From Scytonema sp. UIC 10036 (lineage in GTDB: Bacteria > Cyanobacteriota > Cyanobacteriia > Cyanobacteriales > Nostocaceae): a DNA stretch of 64,000 bases. The position numbers and the translations under genes are program-made. Shown one piece after another: positions 53,003 to 63,239 of the stretch. How positions within the stretch are numbered: the stretch's first letter is position 1; every line of letters starts with the position of its first letter. The notes under the pieces were generated by a model, which saw only the letters and a list, made by a program, of their open reading frames with translations, did not search any database and had not been told where the DNA came from. The DNA lies in the NCBI RefSeq assembly GCF_009725235.1, contig NZ_WJFC01000029.1:27967-91966 (forward strand). Reading direction: 5' to 3'.

Positions 53003-53887
53003 ACTTACCTAACCTCAACGGTATTTTGGGAATTTGATACCGTTTCTCCAAATGTTGGCAACAGATAATCCCTCTAGCCCCCTTCTAAAAAAGGGGGGCG
53101 ATCCGTAAGTCCTAACAAGAAAAAAGGCAGCTATGCTGAAGGGAAGATGAATGAAATTGTTTTGCAAAAAAGTAAGTATGGGTGTCCTATTGGCTTGTAG
53201 GATCAACACCCATCTTTGAAAAGGGGATAAATGAAGAGAGTTAAGAACATTCACCTAAAAGCTCTCTTCCATAACGGGAGAGAGACATAACAGCATAGCT
53301 AAAGACCGTACCTTTACCTTCTTACAAAGCTAAAAACTTTTGACTTTCGCCTTACGTCGCTAGGGTGTAAAAGACTTTTTGCCTCTTACGCCTCCTTCCC
53401 AGGCTCTGTATGGGAATTCAGTCGCGTAGGCTACGTCTCCAATAAATTAACAAAGAAAATTCCGCGATAAATTAACAAAGAAAATTCCGCGAAGTGAAAT
53501 ACAAGTGTAGTTCAGGTAGTTATGTATGGCTATCAAGGTTTATCTCCTGTAGTCAAGTACAGGTAGATGCTCTGTATATTTCTTTTATTTATAGTGTAAT
53601 GTTAATAACATTATAAGTGACGTTAATCACAAAGTTGTCTTGCATAAAATCACTGACAAAGGCAAATGGCAGAAGGAAAGCTAAGAAAAACCGGGTTTTT
53701 AGCCCAATTTTTAAAGGCTGAAAAGCTTTCAAAATTTTCCAGCAAAATGTGACCAATGGATAGAAGGTAGGAGAGAGGTTTGGGTGAGGACTGATGAGTG
53801 CTTTCTCAAACTAACGTTTGTTTTAATTAACGTTGGTTTGGTGACCTTGCGCCCCCACTCCCCACTACCTGCGATCGCTTAGAGCTA
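53003..53887. other. non-coding stretch with decayed repeats
   Basis: Holds a fragment of repeat family A (about 53390-53420), a 25-base tandem duplication (53442-53466 and 53467-53491, ATAAATTAACAAAGAAAATT-CCGCG) and AT-rich DNA. A 79-residue minus-strand frame near 53015-53254 is not supported as a gene. Confidence 0.55.
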
Positions 53888-55117
53888 TCACAACAAGCGG
53901 AATACAACTGGACAATTAATGATGTTACCTGTTGAACCGAATTTAGCACCGTTAGGTCCAGTCAAGAAACCAGTTTCAACAAGACCCAGAATTTGAAATT
54001 CTTCTCTTAGTTGTGAACGATAGCCTTTGCTAATTGCTTCTGCTGTCCACTCATAGAGGTTTGCATCCCAAAGTGGGCTGTAATCTGTAGCCAGAGTTGG
54101 AATGCCACCAAAGGTATTATTCGGGCGGAAACCATCTGTTAAAGCTGCAAACAAACCTTGACGTTGTGGGTTTTCGCAGGCGTTTTCAGAGGGTCCATTG
54201 ACAGCAATAAAGATCCGCTCAACAGCACTGGAGAAGCTATCATCATTGCCCACTTGTATCCTTCTTAAAGCAGGGGCAAAGGTTGCACCTTCAATTGCAG
54301 CAACTGTTGGATCGTTTGCATCCATTGATATGTACCACACTGGACGACCAAAGCTAAAGCCGTTAACCAGGTTTAGAGTTACTGTCATCCTGGTAGTGTC
54401 AATGGCCACCACTTCATCATGGACTAACTTATAGTCTGGGTTACCGCTAGGGAAATGAATCTGAGAGGCATCTACGTTAAAAGCAATCATTGGTGCATTA
54501 TAGACATGACCGCCTGAATTACGAATCCGAACCAGTGGGCTGTAAGCAGCATCACCCATTGAGCCAGGTTGTGCGGCTATAGGCGGAAACGGACGATTGC
54601 TAAAGCCCGGTTGTACTTGCCGTTCTGGAGTAAAATCAACTTTACCCTCGTTAAAGATTATTTGCCCTGCTGAATTAAAATTCCCAGTACGTACTCCTGA
54701 TGCTGAGTAAGCTAGCTTGGAAGATAGATTGAGACCGAGAGCTTTAGCATTTTGAGCATCATCGGTGTCCGTTAAGATGTACCAGACAGTCTCGCCAGTT
54801 CTCAACTGACCTTTATACAGTGGTATTGTGATAGTCCCTTTTTGGAAATTAACTTCTCCTGTATTCAAAAGCTGAACTGGACCAACTAAACTAGGATTGA
54901 CACTGGACGGTGGAGGGCCAAAGTAAGATGAGTCTACAGCAGCGCCTATTGCTGCTGATGGAGGAAAAAAGTTGCAACCAAGACCGGGTCCTAAAGGGCC
55001 GGGACCCGGTCCAGACTCAGCAATAGCCACTAAGGGTAGGGCGATGGCAACCGCTACCGTTGTAGCAACTGCTTCTAATGCATTAAAAGCCGACCATAAC
55101 CACTGCTTCCGGTTCAT
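53888..55117 (-). CDS. exported hypothetical protein with duplicated domain
   Basis: 409 residues. An N-terminal signal (NALEAVATTVAVAIALPLVA, likely cut after AIAE) and a Gly/Pro linker (SGPGPGPLGPGLG). Then two related halves: GTITIPLYKGQLRTGETVWY...ILTDTDDAQNAKALGL (about residues 94-131), and TVTLNLVNGFSFGRPVWYIS...MDANDPTVAAIEG (about 245-280). Each has a WYI-TD/MD core, so the protein arose by duplication. Three or four cysteines could form disulphides. Function unknown; a secreted or periplasmic binding protein is plausible. It is preceded by a long (about 800-base) AT-rich leader. Confidence 0.75.
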   Translation of the reverse strand: MNRKQWLWSAFNALEAVATTVAVAIALPLVAIAESGPGPGPLGPGLGCNFFPPSAAIGAAVDSSYFGPPPSSVNPSLVGPVQLLNTGEVNFQKGTITIPLYKGQLRTGETVWYILTDTDDAQNAKALGLNLSSKLAYSASGVRTGNFNSAGQIIFNEGKVDFTPERQVQPGFSNRPFPPIAAQPGSMGDAAYSPLVRIRNSGGHVYNAPMIAFNVDASQIHFPSGNPDYKLVHDEVVAIDTTRMTVTLNLVNGFSFGRPVWYISMDANDPTVAAIEGATFAPALRRIQVGNDDSFSSAVERIFIAVNGPSENACENPQRQGLFAALTDGFRPNNTFGGIPTLATDYSPLWDANLYEWTAEAISKGYRSQLREEFQILGLVETGFLTGPNGAKFGSTGNIINCPVVFRLL

Positions 55118-55929
55118 AGATGTTAGCTCCTCAAGTCATTATTTGCTTAAATTCATATCTTGGTAAACTTTTGCTCATCGGCAAAAGCTTATATGTAGCA
55201 AGATGTAGGGTTCCACAAAAATATAAATTTAAAAAGCTAGGAGAATCTGAATTTTTCCTGAGAAAAAACCTAGTTTCTCCTGAAAAATTTAACTCAATAA
55301 AGTCTATCTTAAGATGTATTTTAAATACTGCGAAATTATCCTCTTTATCTGATTATTGATTCATGCATAACGATTATTTTTTTTCTGAAAGCACTCTAAG
55401 AATTCCCTGAGAAAAATTTTAGATTAACATGAGGTTTTCTTAAAAAAATCATAGAAAAATTAAAGCTTAATAAAAGCTTGACAAATACTAAAAACCAAGT
55501 ATTCTATTCAGTATTGATATATTTGCGTTTTGTTCTAGGACTTCTATTTTATTTTTGAAATACCTGTAAGTTGGGCAATGCTAGCACTGTCAATGTGAGC
55601 GTTTGTACTAAACATTTATAAGGGTTTCAGCCTCGCACCCATTAAAATTTGAAAGCCAAAAATTAATATTTGCGCTCAATTTTAAATTTTATGATTGGAG
55701 GTGCAACGTAAGAATAAAGCTTTGAGTTAGTACTTTGTTAGTACACCTTGACAGGGCGCTTGTGGGCAATGCCCACCCTAAAGATACTTAATTTTTTTCA
55801 CAAATCAGATAGGATTGCTACTTTAGCTTTAAAATTATTAGTAATTTGCCAGCTTTTTCACTTGGTAAATTGGCGTTTTAGTAGTACTTTAAATAAGCAA
55901 ATATAGTTCTGATGAGGCAAGAATTTCTC
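55118..55929. other. ~800-bp AT-rich divergent promoter region
   Basis: Between the exported protein (minus) and the surface-like protein (plus). Contains a small palindromic repeat GCGCTTGTGGGCAATGCCCACC (55756-55777) and no supported gene. Confidence 0.5.
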
Positions 55930-56583
55930 ATGAATACTTCTATACTGGTAAATTCGGAGTCTGAAAATGTTACTTCTTTTCAATCTGCAATTATTAATGG
56001 AGGGTTTGACACTGGTAGTTTTACTGGCTGGTCAACTAGTGGTATGTCATTCGTTGATAAATCAGAATTGGAAAATATACCATCTAAAGGAATTTATAGT
56101 GCTCTACTGCTAACTGGAGCAGCAGAAGATGGAGAATTAAATGTATTTTCTGATTCTGTAATAGAATCTTTTTTAAGCTTGCCAAATGGCACTTTGGATG
56201 CTCTCATAGGAAAAGACACGATTGAAGGCTCTGCAATTCAGCAAACCTTTGCAGCAAAAGCAGGAGATCGTTTGAGTTTTGACTGGAATTTTTTCACGAA
56301 TGAAAGTATATCCGAAGATTTCAATGATTTTGCATTTGTTACAATCAATGGTGTGGCATTTAAGCTTTCTGATACTTTCTCTTCACTTTTTAGTTCTTCA
56401 TCAAATGACTTTGATACAGAAACTGGATTGAACACTTTTTCTTACACTGTTGCCGAGCCAGGAAATTTGACATTAGGATTTGGAGTCTTGGATGTAGGCG
56501 ATACAATGATAGGCTCTGGGTTATTAATTGATAATCTAAAGCTAGAGAGTAGTATAAGTGATTCAGCAATAACCATCATGTAA
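55930..56583 (+). CDS. hypothetical beta-rich surface-type protein
   Basis: 217 residues from ATG 55930 (MNTSILVNSESENV). It opens INGGFDTGSFTGWSTSGMSF, the 'NGGFETGDFTGW' signature common at the N-terminus of exported cyanobacterial and planctomycete proteins with a jelly-roll domain. A matching end is present (LTLGFGVLDVGDTMIGSGLL, then IDNLKLES). No signal peptide and no PEP-CTERM tail, so export would need another route such as type I secretion. Acidic and Ser-rich. Function unknown. Confidence 0.65.
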   Translation: MNTSILVNSESENVTSFQSAIINGGFDTGSFTGWSTSGMSFVDKSELENIPSKGIYSALLLTGAAEDGELNVFSDSVIESFLSLPNGTLDALIGKDTIEGSAIQQTFAAKAGDRLSFDWNFFTNESISEDFNDFAFVTINGVAFKLSDTFSSLFSSSSNDFDTETGLNTFSYTVAEPGNLTLGFGVLDVGDTMIGSGLLIDNLKLESSISDSAITIM

Positions 56584-56853
56584 AAATAAATTCAGGATAA
56601 TCCCTTTTTATCGCCACAATGGAGTAGCAATGGAGTTTGTTATAGTTAGAAGTTAATACTTAGAGCCGATGTTTAACTGAGCGCGATCGCAATCAGATGA
56701 GTTTTTCCTGAGCCTATGCTGTATTTGTCTTTAACTCTTTCACTGCCAATTTTTCATCAAGGGATCAGTCTTACTTAAGGTGTAGATGAGAAAGTACAGA
56801 TAATAAATAATTTAACTCAATCAGAGTATGCTAATCGCAGGAGATAATGTATA

Positions 56854-59550
56854 ATGACAACTCCAACTCAAGAAGAAATCAGATTAGAAGCAGCGAGAAA
56901 CAATCAAGCAAAATGGCGTAACTGGGGACCTTATTTAAGCGATCGCCAATGGGGAACGGTGCGAGAAGACTACAGCCCTCACGGTACTGCTTGGGACTAC
57001 TTCACTCATGACCAAGCTCGTTCTCGTGCTTATCGCTGGGGTGAAGATGGCATAGCTGGAATTTCTGACGAACAACAACAGCTTTGTTTTGCGATCGCAC
57101 TTTGGAATGGTGAAGACCCAATTCTTAAAGAAAGATTCTTTGGTCTCACTGGAAGTGAAGGAAATCATGGGGAAGATGTTAAGGAATATTACTTTTATCT
57201 TGACAATACACCCACCCATTCCTACATGAAAATGCTTTATAAATATCCACAAAAAGCATTTCCTTACGCTCAACTAGTAGCAGAAAATCAACACCGCAGC
57301 CGTAAAGAACCGGAATTTGAACTCTTAGATACAGGTGTGTTCAATGAAAACCGCTACTTTGATGTATTCGTTGAATATGCAAAAAATTCTGCTGAAGATA
57401 TTCTCATTCAAATTCAGATTGTGAATCGGGGACCGGAAGCAAAGACACTGCATTTATTACCTACCCTGTGGTTTAGAAATACCTGGTTTTGGAATGGAGA
57501 AGAAGTTAAACCAACACTCCAAGCAACTAAGTTTGGTCATCACAATACCATAGAAGCCTCTCATCCATCTTTAGGCAAAAAATGGATGTACTTTGAAGAA
57601 GAAACAGATCTGTTATTTACCGAAAACGAAACCAATAACGAAAAGTTGTTTGGGTTTTCTAATGCTTCTCCTTATGTAAAAGATGGTATTAATGACTACA
57701 TTATACATAATAAACAAGAAGCAATTAATCCAAATAAAAGAGGCACAAAAGTTGCAATTCATTATACACCTAGTATTAATGCTGGTGAAACTAAAACTAT
57801 AAGATTGCGATTGAGTGATATACCCAATTTAGCTGAAACTTTTGGCAAAGACTTCGAGACAATCTTTCCTATTCGCAAACAAGAAGCAGATGAATTTTAT
57901 CAAAATCTGACTCCTTTCTCACTGAGCAAAGATATGCGAAATGTACAGCGACAAGCCTTCGCCGGGATGCTGTGGACTAAACAATTTTATTACTACGATG
58001 TAGAAAAATGGTTGAAAGGCGATTCTGCTACTCCACCAAAAGAACGTAAATATGGCAGAAATCGTGAATGGTTTCACCTCAACAATCAAGACATTCTTTC
58101 TATGCCTGATAAATGGGAGTATCCTTGGTTTGCTGCTTGGGATTTGGCATTCCACTGTATTCCTTTAGCGATGATTGACCCCGATTTTGCTAAAAATCAA
58201 TTGGATATTTTGACGCGGGAATGGTATATGCACCCTAACGGACAAATTCCCGCCTATGAATGGGAATTTAGCGATGTTAATCCTCCCGTTCATGCATGGG
58301 CAACTTGGCGCGTCTACAAAATTGAACAGAAGATATATGGACGTAGCGATCGACAGTTTTTAGAACGGGTATTTCAGAAGTTATTGCTCAATTTCACCTG
58401 GTGGGTCAATCGTAAAGATGCTGAAGGGAACAACGTTTTTCAAGGAGGATTCCTGGGATTAGATAATATTGGAGTCTTTGACCGCAGTGCAACACTACCC
58501 ACAGGTGGACATATCAATCAATCTGATGGTACGAGTTGGATGGGGATGTATTGCTTGAATATGCTCGTCATAGCACTAGAACTAGCAAAAACTAACCCAG
58601 TTTATGAAGATATTGCCACTAAATTTTTTGAGCATTTTCTTTACATTGCCGATGCCATGACTCATATTGGCGAGGAAAAAACCAGTTTGTGGAACGAAGA
58701 AGATGGATTTTTCTATGATATATTGCATCTACCAGAACGAGAAATTACGCTAAAAGTCCGGTCAATGGTGGGACTTATTCCTCTATTTGCTATTGAAACC
58801 ATCGAACCTGAGACTTTAAAAGCACTTCCTGCTTTTAAACAGAGACTCGAATGGTTTATAGAAAACCGCCCCGATCTACGGCGAAATGTAGCTTGTATGG
58901 AAACACAAGGGATAGGTGCTAGGAGATTATTAGCAATTGTTTCCAGAGATAAATTGCGAAACATTTTACAAAAAATGTTGGACGAAAGCGAATTTTTTAG
59001 CCCCTACGGTATCCGAGCAGTTTCTAAATTTCATGCCGAACATCCCTATATTTTTGATGTGAACGGCTCTCAATTCCGAGTCGATTACGAACCAGCTGAA
59101 TCCAGCATAGGTTTGTTTGGTGGAAACTCTAACTGGCGCGGTCCCATTTGGTTTCCAGTAAATTTTCTCCTTGTTGAATCCCTACAAAAGTTTCATTACT
59201 ATTTGGGAGACGATTTCAAAGTAGAATGTCCAACGGGTTCCGGTCAAATGATGACTCTTTGGGAAGTTGCGGCTGAATTATCGCAACGGCTCATGCAAAT
59301 TTTCTTAAGGAATTCTTCCGATCAACGCCCTGTTTATGGTGGAACTGAAAAGTTTCAAACTGACCCTCATTGGCGTGATTTAATTCTGTTTTATGAATAC
59401 TTCCACGGTGATAATGGAGCGGGAATTGGCGCAAGTCATCAAACTGGGTGGACAGGTTTAGTTGCTAAACTTATTCAGCAATTTGGTGAGTATGAAGCAC
59501 AACATCAAAAACCAGAAATTGAAAAGGAAAAACCAGTGCTTGTTGTATAA
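56854..59550 (+). CDS. GH63 family glucosidase / MGH1-like glycoside hydrolase
   Basis: 898 residues of the (alpha/alpha)6 glycosidase fold. The N-terminal region ([20 protein letters not shown], then [20 protein letters not shown]) and [20 protein letters not shown] with [10 protein letters not shown] are hallmarks of GH63 and mannosylglycerate-hydrolase-like enzymes. The catalytic acid is likely the Asp in AWDLAFH; the base lies in the late [20 protein letters not shown]. Ribosome binding site AGGAG before ATG 56854. Cytosolic (no signal). It could trim glucosyl compatible solutes or glycogen-like glucans; substrate uncertain. Confidence 0.88.
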   Translation: MTTPTQEEIRLEAARNNQAKWRNWGPYLSDRQWGTVREDYSPHGTAWDYFTHDQARSRAYRWGEDGIAGISDEQQQLCFAIALWNGEDPILKERFFGLTGSEGNHGEDVKEYYFYLDNTPTHSYMKMLYKYPQKAFPYAQLVAENQHRSRKEPEFELLDTGVFNENRYFDVFVEYAKNSAEDILIQIQIVNRGPEAKTLHLLPTLWFRNTWFWNGEEVKPTLQATKFGHHNTIEASHPSLGKKWMYFEEETDLLFTENETNNEKLFGFSNASPYVKDGINDYIIHNKQEAINPNKRGTKVAIHYTPSINAGETKTIRLRLSDIPNLAETFGKDFETIFPIRKQEADEFYQNLTPFSLSKDMRNVQRQAFAGMLWTKQFYYYDVEKWLKGDSATPPKERKYGRNREWFHLNNQDILSMPDKWEYPWFAAWDLAFHCIPLAMIDPDFAKNQLDILTREWYMHPNGQIPAYEWEFSDVNPPVHAWATWRVYKIEQKIYGRSDRQFLERVFQKLLLNFTWWVNRKDAEGNNVFQGGFLGLDNIGVFDRSATLPTGGHINQSDGTSWMGMYCLNMLVIALELAKTNPVYEDIATKFFEHFLYIADAMTHIGEEKTSLWNEEDGFFYDILHLPEREITLKVRSMVGLIPLFAIETIEPETLKALPAFKQRLEWFIENRPDLRRNVACMETQGIGARRLLAIVSRDKLRNILQKMLDESEFFSPYGIRAVSKFHAEHPYIFDVNGSQFRVDYEPAESSIGLFGGNSNWRGPIWFPVNFLLVESLQKFHYYLGDDFKVECPTGSGQMMTLWEVAAELSQRLMQIFLRNSSDQRPVYGGTEKFQTDPHWRDLILFYEYFHGDNGAGIGASHQTGWTGLVAKLIQQFGEYEAQHQKPEIEKEKPVLVV

Positions 59551-59642
59551 AAAGTATGTTATTCTTTCCGATTTTACGTATGGGGCTAGGCGGATAAAAA
59601 CTTTAGGACGTTAGTAGTTCTCTCACCTCTTACCTCTGCGTA

Positions 59643-59694
59643 CTCTGCGCCTCTGCGGTTCAAAAGTAATTTACTGAACCGCAGAGGCGCAGAG
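59643..59694. repeat. palindromic repeat family C, full copy
   Basis: CTCTGCGCCTCTGCGGTTCA and its inverse TGAACCGCAGAGGCGCAGAG flank an 11-base centre. Same family as the repeat inside lnt. Confidence 0.85.
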
Positions 59695-59720
59695 GGCACA
59701 GAGAGAGAAGATGAGGAGTC

Positions 59721-59787
59721 AATACTGCCAGGGATCTCGGAAATTGTAAGTGTTTTCGCGTTTTTAGGCTTAACCGACAAGTATTGG
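59721..59787. mobile_element. 67-bp MITE without palindrome D, with 10-bp target duplication
   Basis: Ends AATACTGCC and AGTATTGG; ATGAGGAGTC is duplicated on both sides (59711-59720 and 59788-59797). The interior GGGATCTCGGAAATTGTAAG followed by GTGTTTTCGCGTTTTTAGG is the 'empty' form of the elements at 17222 and 52860, which carry palindrome D exactly at the GTA junction. Confidence 0.85.
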
Positions 59788-59821
59788 ATGAGGAGTCACC
59801 TTGGCAGGACGAGAAGGTGCA

Positions 59822-59868
59822 AGATATAAGCTCCTCGACTTCTAAGAGAAGTCGAGGAGCTTATATCT
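59822..59868. repeat. perfect 22-bp hairpin
   Basis: AGATATAAGCTCCTCGACTTCT is repeated in inverse after a three-base loop. It is 90 bases before the histidine-kinase start. No T-tract, so a repeat or attenuator-like hairpin rather than a classical terminator; its core CTCGACTTCT recalls the palindromes at 18752 and 24579. Confidence 0.75.
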
Positions 59869-59959
59869 AATTCTCAGCAGAAATTAATTTAATATCTCAT
59901 CAATTGATATATCTTTTTATTAAGAAATACTTGAAAAATCTTATTTCTGACTCATCATA

Positions 59960-61402
59960 GTGAATTCTATTCGCCCAAAACCCGTGAAATACATTAGAAA
60001 TGTTTGGAAAAATCTAGATCCTTTCTCATTACAGTTACGCCTAACAATTGGTATGGCTGTATTTTCTACCTTGGTATTAGGTAGTGTCGCTACATGGACG
60101 AGTTGGAAAATGCAGCAAATTTTGATTGATAGTCACAAACAAAACATAGAACACATAGCCCAACGCTTACCGCAGGATGTGCAACTCTATAGTGAAATGA
60201 TGCAACCTGAAACTGGACTACAAAAGGCTATTAAAAATTTAGAAAATACCAATACATTTTTATGGATAAAAAGCCCCGAACGGAAAATCTTGGCACAATC
60301 GACTAATTTAAGTTTTTTATCTAAGTCTATGGTAGCTGAGTTAATGTCTTTAACTCAGATGCCGCTTAAAGCACAAGTTTACAAAATTAACCAAAGCTAC
60401 TTTATTTTATCAGAAAATGCTGTGCAAGTTCAAGGTAAGCTACTTGGTGATTTATTTGTAGTTAAGAATATCACCCGCGAACAGTCAACGTTTGCGCTTA
60501 TGGTACAAAGCTTAGTTATTATTAGTATTTTGGCAATTATTGTCCTCACAATTGCTATCTCATTTTATATCAAGCATTCTCTGCAGCCTTTGCGCCAACT
60601 CAATCAAATGACAGCAGTCATCTCTGTAGAGGACTTGGGACAAGCACAGCTCTACCTGAACAATGCACCCAGTGAAGTCAAAGAATTAGCTCAAACCTTA
60701 ACAATGCTGTTATCGCGTCTCTCCGAATCATGGGAACAAGAGCGAGAATTTGTAAGTAATGTTTCTCACGAACTACGTACACCGTTGACAATTGTACATG
60801 GTTACTTGCAGAGCGTCTTGCGACGGCAGAATAATTTAACTCAACTCCAACAAGAAGCTTTAGAAACTGCTGCATCAGAAGCTGAACGTACCATCCGCCT
60901 GCTCCAAGATTTACTAGATTTAGCACGTGCAGATAGTGGTTATTTGCACTTTAAAATGAAATCTTACGTACTCAATGATTTAATTGAAGAAATTGTTATG
61001 ATGGCAAAGAAATATAGCGATCGCGTCATTACTATTGAGGCACCACCTCACCCAATTGAGGTCAAAGTAGATTACAGTCGTCTCAAACAAGTGTTACTGA
61101 ATTTAATCGATAATGCTATTAAATATTCTGACTCTGGTACACCTATAATTTTTAAATTATATCAACTTCAAGACAAGGCGATTATCCAAGTTTGCGACGA
61201 GGGTTACGGTATTCCCCTACAACACCAAGCACGTATTTTCGAGAGATTTTACCGGGTAGACGAATCTCGCAGCCATGCAACTGGTGGTAGTGGTTTGGGT
61301 TTATCGATTGTCAAGACACTTGTAGAGGGAATGGGAGGTAGTGTTAGCGTGCAATCAAAGTTAGGAGAAGGAAGTATTTTTACAATCAGTTTACCTTTAT
61401 AA
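59960..61402 (+). CDS. membrane sensor histidine kinase (HAMP-HisKA-HATPase)
   Basis: 480 residues from GTG 59960. First membrane helix about 28-48 (LRLTIGMAVFSTLVLGSVAT), a ~135-residue extracytoplasmic sensor domain, second helix about 183-203 (VIISILAIIVLTIAISFYI), HAMP (SLQPLRQLNQMTAVISVEDL), HisKA with VSNVSHELRTPLTIVHGYL, and HATPase motifs LIDNAIKYSD, VCDEGYGIP and GSGLGLSIVKTLV. A complete envelope sensor. No response regulator lies in the window, so its partner is elsewhere. The signal is unknown. Confidence 0.92.
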   Translation: MNSIRPKPVKYIRNVWKNLDPFSLQLRLTIGMAVFSTLVLGSVATWTSWKMQQILIDSHKQNIEHIAQRLPQDVQLYSEMMQPETGLQKAIKNLENTNTFLWIKSPERKILAQSTNLSFLSKSMVAELMSLTQMPLKAQVYKINQSYFILSENAVQVQGKLLGDLFVVKNITREQSTFALMVQSLVIISILAIIVLTIAISFYIKHSLQPLRQLNQMTAVISVEDLGQAQLYLNNAPSEVKELAQTLTMLLSRLSESWEQEREFVSNVSHELRTPLTIVHGYLQSVLRRQNNLTQLQQEALETAASEAERTIRLLQDLLDLARADSGYLHFKMKSYVLNDLIEEIVMMAKKYSDRVITIEAPPHPIEVKVDYSRLKQVLLNLIDNAIKYSDSGTPIIFKLYQLQDKAIIQVCDEGYGIPLQHQARIFERFYRVDESRSHATGGSGLGLSIVKTLVEGMGGSVSVQSKLGEGSIFTISLPL

Positions 61403-61486
61403 ATACTAAAACACTCGCAAAAAAAGTAGCCTTTATAAAACTGGAAAATAATACCAGATTTAGCCAATGACTTATAAATTCATTGG

Positions 61487-61526
61487 TTTGTAGTTGCGCT
61501 GTCTTCGCATGCATTGCAACTACAAA
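61487..61526. repeat. inverted repeat TTTGTAGTTGC...GCAACTACAAA
   Basis: Eleven-base perfect arms, related to the dyad at 508-545. Between the convergent kinase and oxidoreductase genes, where it could help end transcription. Confidence 0.6.
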
Positions 61527-61565
61527 GTTAAAACACAAATAGCTGATAACTAACTAATTAAGTTC

Positions 61566-61646
61566 TTAACGAATCAGGTGGAGTACATCCCGAAGAACGC
61601 TATAACCAGCTAGATCCCAAAGCAGATAGGCAACAAAATCAACCAT
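61566..61646 (-). CDS. possible 26-residue peptide after the GMC gene
   Basis: ATG 61646, 14 bases after the oxidoreductase stop on the same strand, opens MVDFVAYLLWDLAGYSVLRD, VLHLIR and a stop. Amphipathic, protein-like, and positioned as a third cistron; too short to be sure and not recognised. Confidence 0.3.
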   Translation of the reverse strand: MVDFVAYLLWDLAGYSVLRDVLHLIR

Positions 61647-61660
61647 TGCCAAATGACCGT

Positions 61661-63217
61661 TTAAACCAAATGTTCAATGATGCGATCGCCAACGCGCAAA
61701 GCATTCGCAATAATTGTCAGCGTAGGATTAACAGCAGCACTAGAACAAAAGAAACTTCCATCTACCACATATAAATTATCAACGTCATGAGTGCGGCAAT
61801 TGAGATCGAGAACTGATGTTCTGGGGTCTTCACCAAAGCGACAAGTACCGCACTGATGTGCTACACCTTGCAACGGTATTTTTTTGCGGAAATAGAAGGA
61901 ATAAGGAATAATCCGTTCACCACAACCAATCATTTTCAAGACTCTTGTCCAGCGATTGACGAGACGGTTGTAAGCTTCAGTATTGTTCTCTGTGTAACTC
62001 AACTGGATAGAATCACCCCGGAGTGTGACGCAGTTGTTGGGATCGGGCAAATCTTCCGCCGTGAGCCACCAGTCTACGGAGTGAGTCGCGATCGCCTCAA
62101 AAGTATGTCTCTCCTGAAAAGAAGCTCCTAAAACCGATGGAGACTCCTGGGCAATCATGTCTGCATTGACTTTCCCCAGTAACTGTACGTGTCCCATAGG
62201 GTAATCGAAATCCTCATCACCCCAGTAAAAATCGTTAATTGCTAAAGTTTTTTGAAATACCGTGGGATTGGATTTCAAGCTGACTCCAATCATCGCTCCG
62301 TTTTGATGCTTCATTAAATTACGTCCCACGAGATCGGAACTGTTTGCCAATCCATTGGGATGGCGATCGCTTGCAGAACGCAATAACAAAGCTGCTGAAT
62401 TAATCGCGCCACATGAAACCACGACAATACTGCTAGAAAAGAAACAAATTTCTCCATTAATTTCGACTTCCACAGAAGTCACTTCTCGCCCGGAAGGACT
62501 TGTATGTAGTTTCTTCACCTTGGCTTGCGTTATTAGCGTGACGTTATCGTACTTCTCTGCGGGACGCACGCAATTCACATCAGCATCTGCTTTAGCATCG
62601 ACTAAACAAGGAAACCCATCACAGGTATTACAACGAATGCAGGCACTCAAACGACGGTTCACCTCATTGAGCTTAATAGCAAGTGGCAAATAAAATGGAT
62701 GGTAGCCTTCTCCTTGTAAAGAATCGTGAATTTCTTGAATACGCGGTTCGTGACGAATAGCCGGATAAGGATATTCCTCACTAGCAGATGGTTCAGTCGG
62801 GTCTAAACCACGCTTACCGTGAACTTCGTAAAGTTTTTCTGCCTCAGTATAATAAGGTTCAAAATCACGGTACTTCAAAGGCCATTCTGGAGAAATACCG
62901 CCCTTATGAATCACCTGCTCAAAATCTTGTTCGCGCCAACGAAAGAGAGCACCACCATAGACTTTCGTGTTACCACCTACAAAATATCCAGTACCGGGAT
63001 GAATCTCGCGCCCTTTTTGGTCGTACCAAGCTTCATTGGTGTGATAGCGGTCTTTCTGAACCACTTCAACCGTATCCCAGTTTGCTTTTTCACGAGGTAA
63101 AAAAGAACCTCGTTCCAAAATCAGAATTTTCTTACCTGTAGGAGCAAGATGATAAGCCAGTGTACCGCCACCTGCACCAGTACCAATAATAATCAAATCA
63201 TAATGTGAAGAGGTCAT
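61661..63217 (-). CDS. GMC family FAD oxidoreductase
   Basis: 518 residues from ATG 63217, which has a good ribosome binding site (TTGGAG) and directly precedes LIIIGTGAGGGTLAYHL, the FAD Rossmann motif. The open frame upstream to 63271 overlaps the DoxX-like gene. GMC C-terminal signature: GTCRFGEDPRTSVLDLNCRT, then HDVDNLYVVDGSFFCSSAAV and NPTLTIIANALRVGDRI, with the catalytic His in HQCGTCRF and Asn in VNPTLT. A Cys cluster (ACIRCNTCDGFPC) marks a subfamily of sugar or alcohol dehydrogenases. Soluble. Substrate unknown; operon with the upstream membrane protein, 22 bases apart. Confidence 0.9.
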   Translation of the reverse strand: MTSSHYDLIIIGTGAGGGTLAYHLAPTGKKILILERGSFLPREKANWDTVEVVQKDRYHTNEAWYDQKGREIHPGTGYFVGGNTKVYGGALFRWREQDFEQVIHKGGISPEWPLKYRDFEPYYTEAEKLYEVHGKRGLDPTEPSASEEYPYPAIRHEPRIQEIHDSLQGEGYHPFYLPLAIKLNEVNRRLSACIRCNTCDGFPCLVDAKADADVNCVRPAEKYDNVTLITQAKVKKLHTSPSGREVTSVEVEINGEICFFSSSIVVVSCGAINSAALLLRSASDRHPNGLANSSDLVGRNLMKHQNGAMIGVSLKSNPTVFQKTLAINDFYWGDEDFDYPMGHVQLLGKVNADMIAQESPSVLGASFQERHTFEAIATHSVDWWLTAEDLPDPNNCVTLRGDSIQLSYTENNTEAYNRLVNRWTRVLKMIGCGERIIPYSFYFRKKIPLQGVAHQCGTCRFGEDPRTSVLDLNCRTHDVDNLYVVDGSFFCSSAAVNPTLTIIANALRVGDRIIEHLV

Positions 63218-63239
63218 TGATTTTCTCCAAGTAAAGGTT

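Noticed and set aside
53015..53254. 79-residue minus-strand frame
   Set aside because: AT-rich repeat debris with a frame open by chance.
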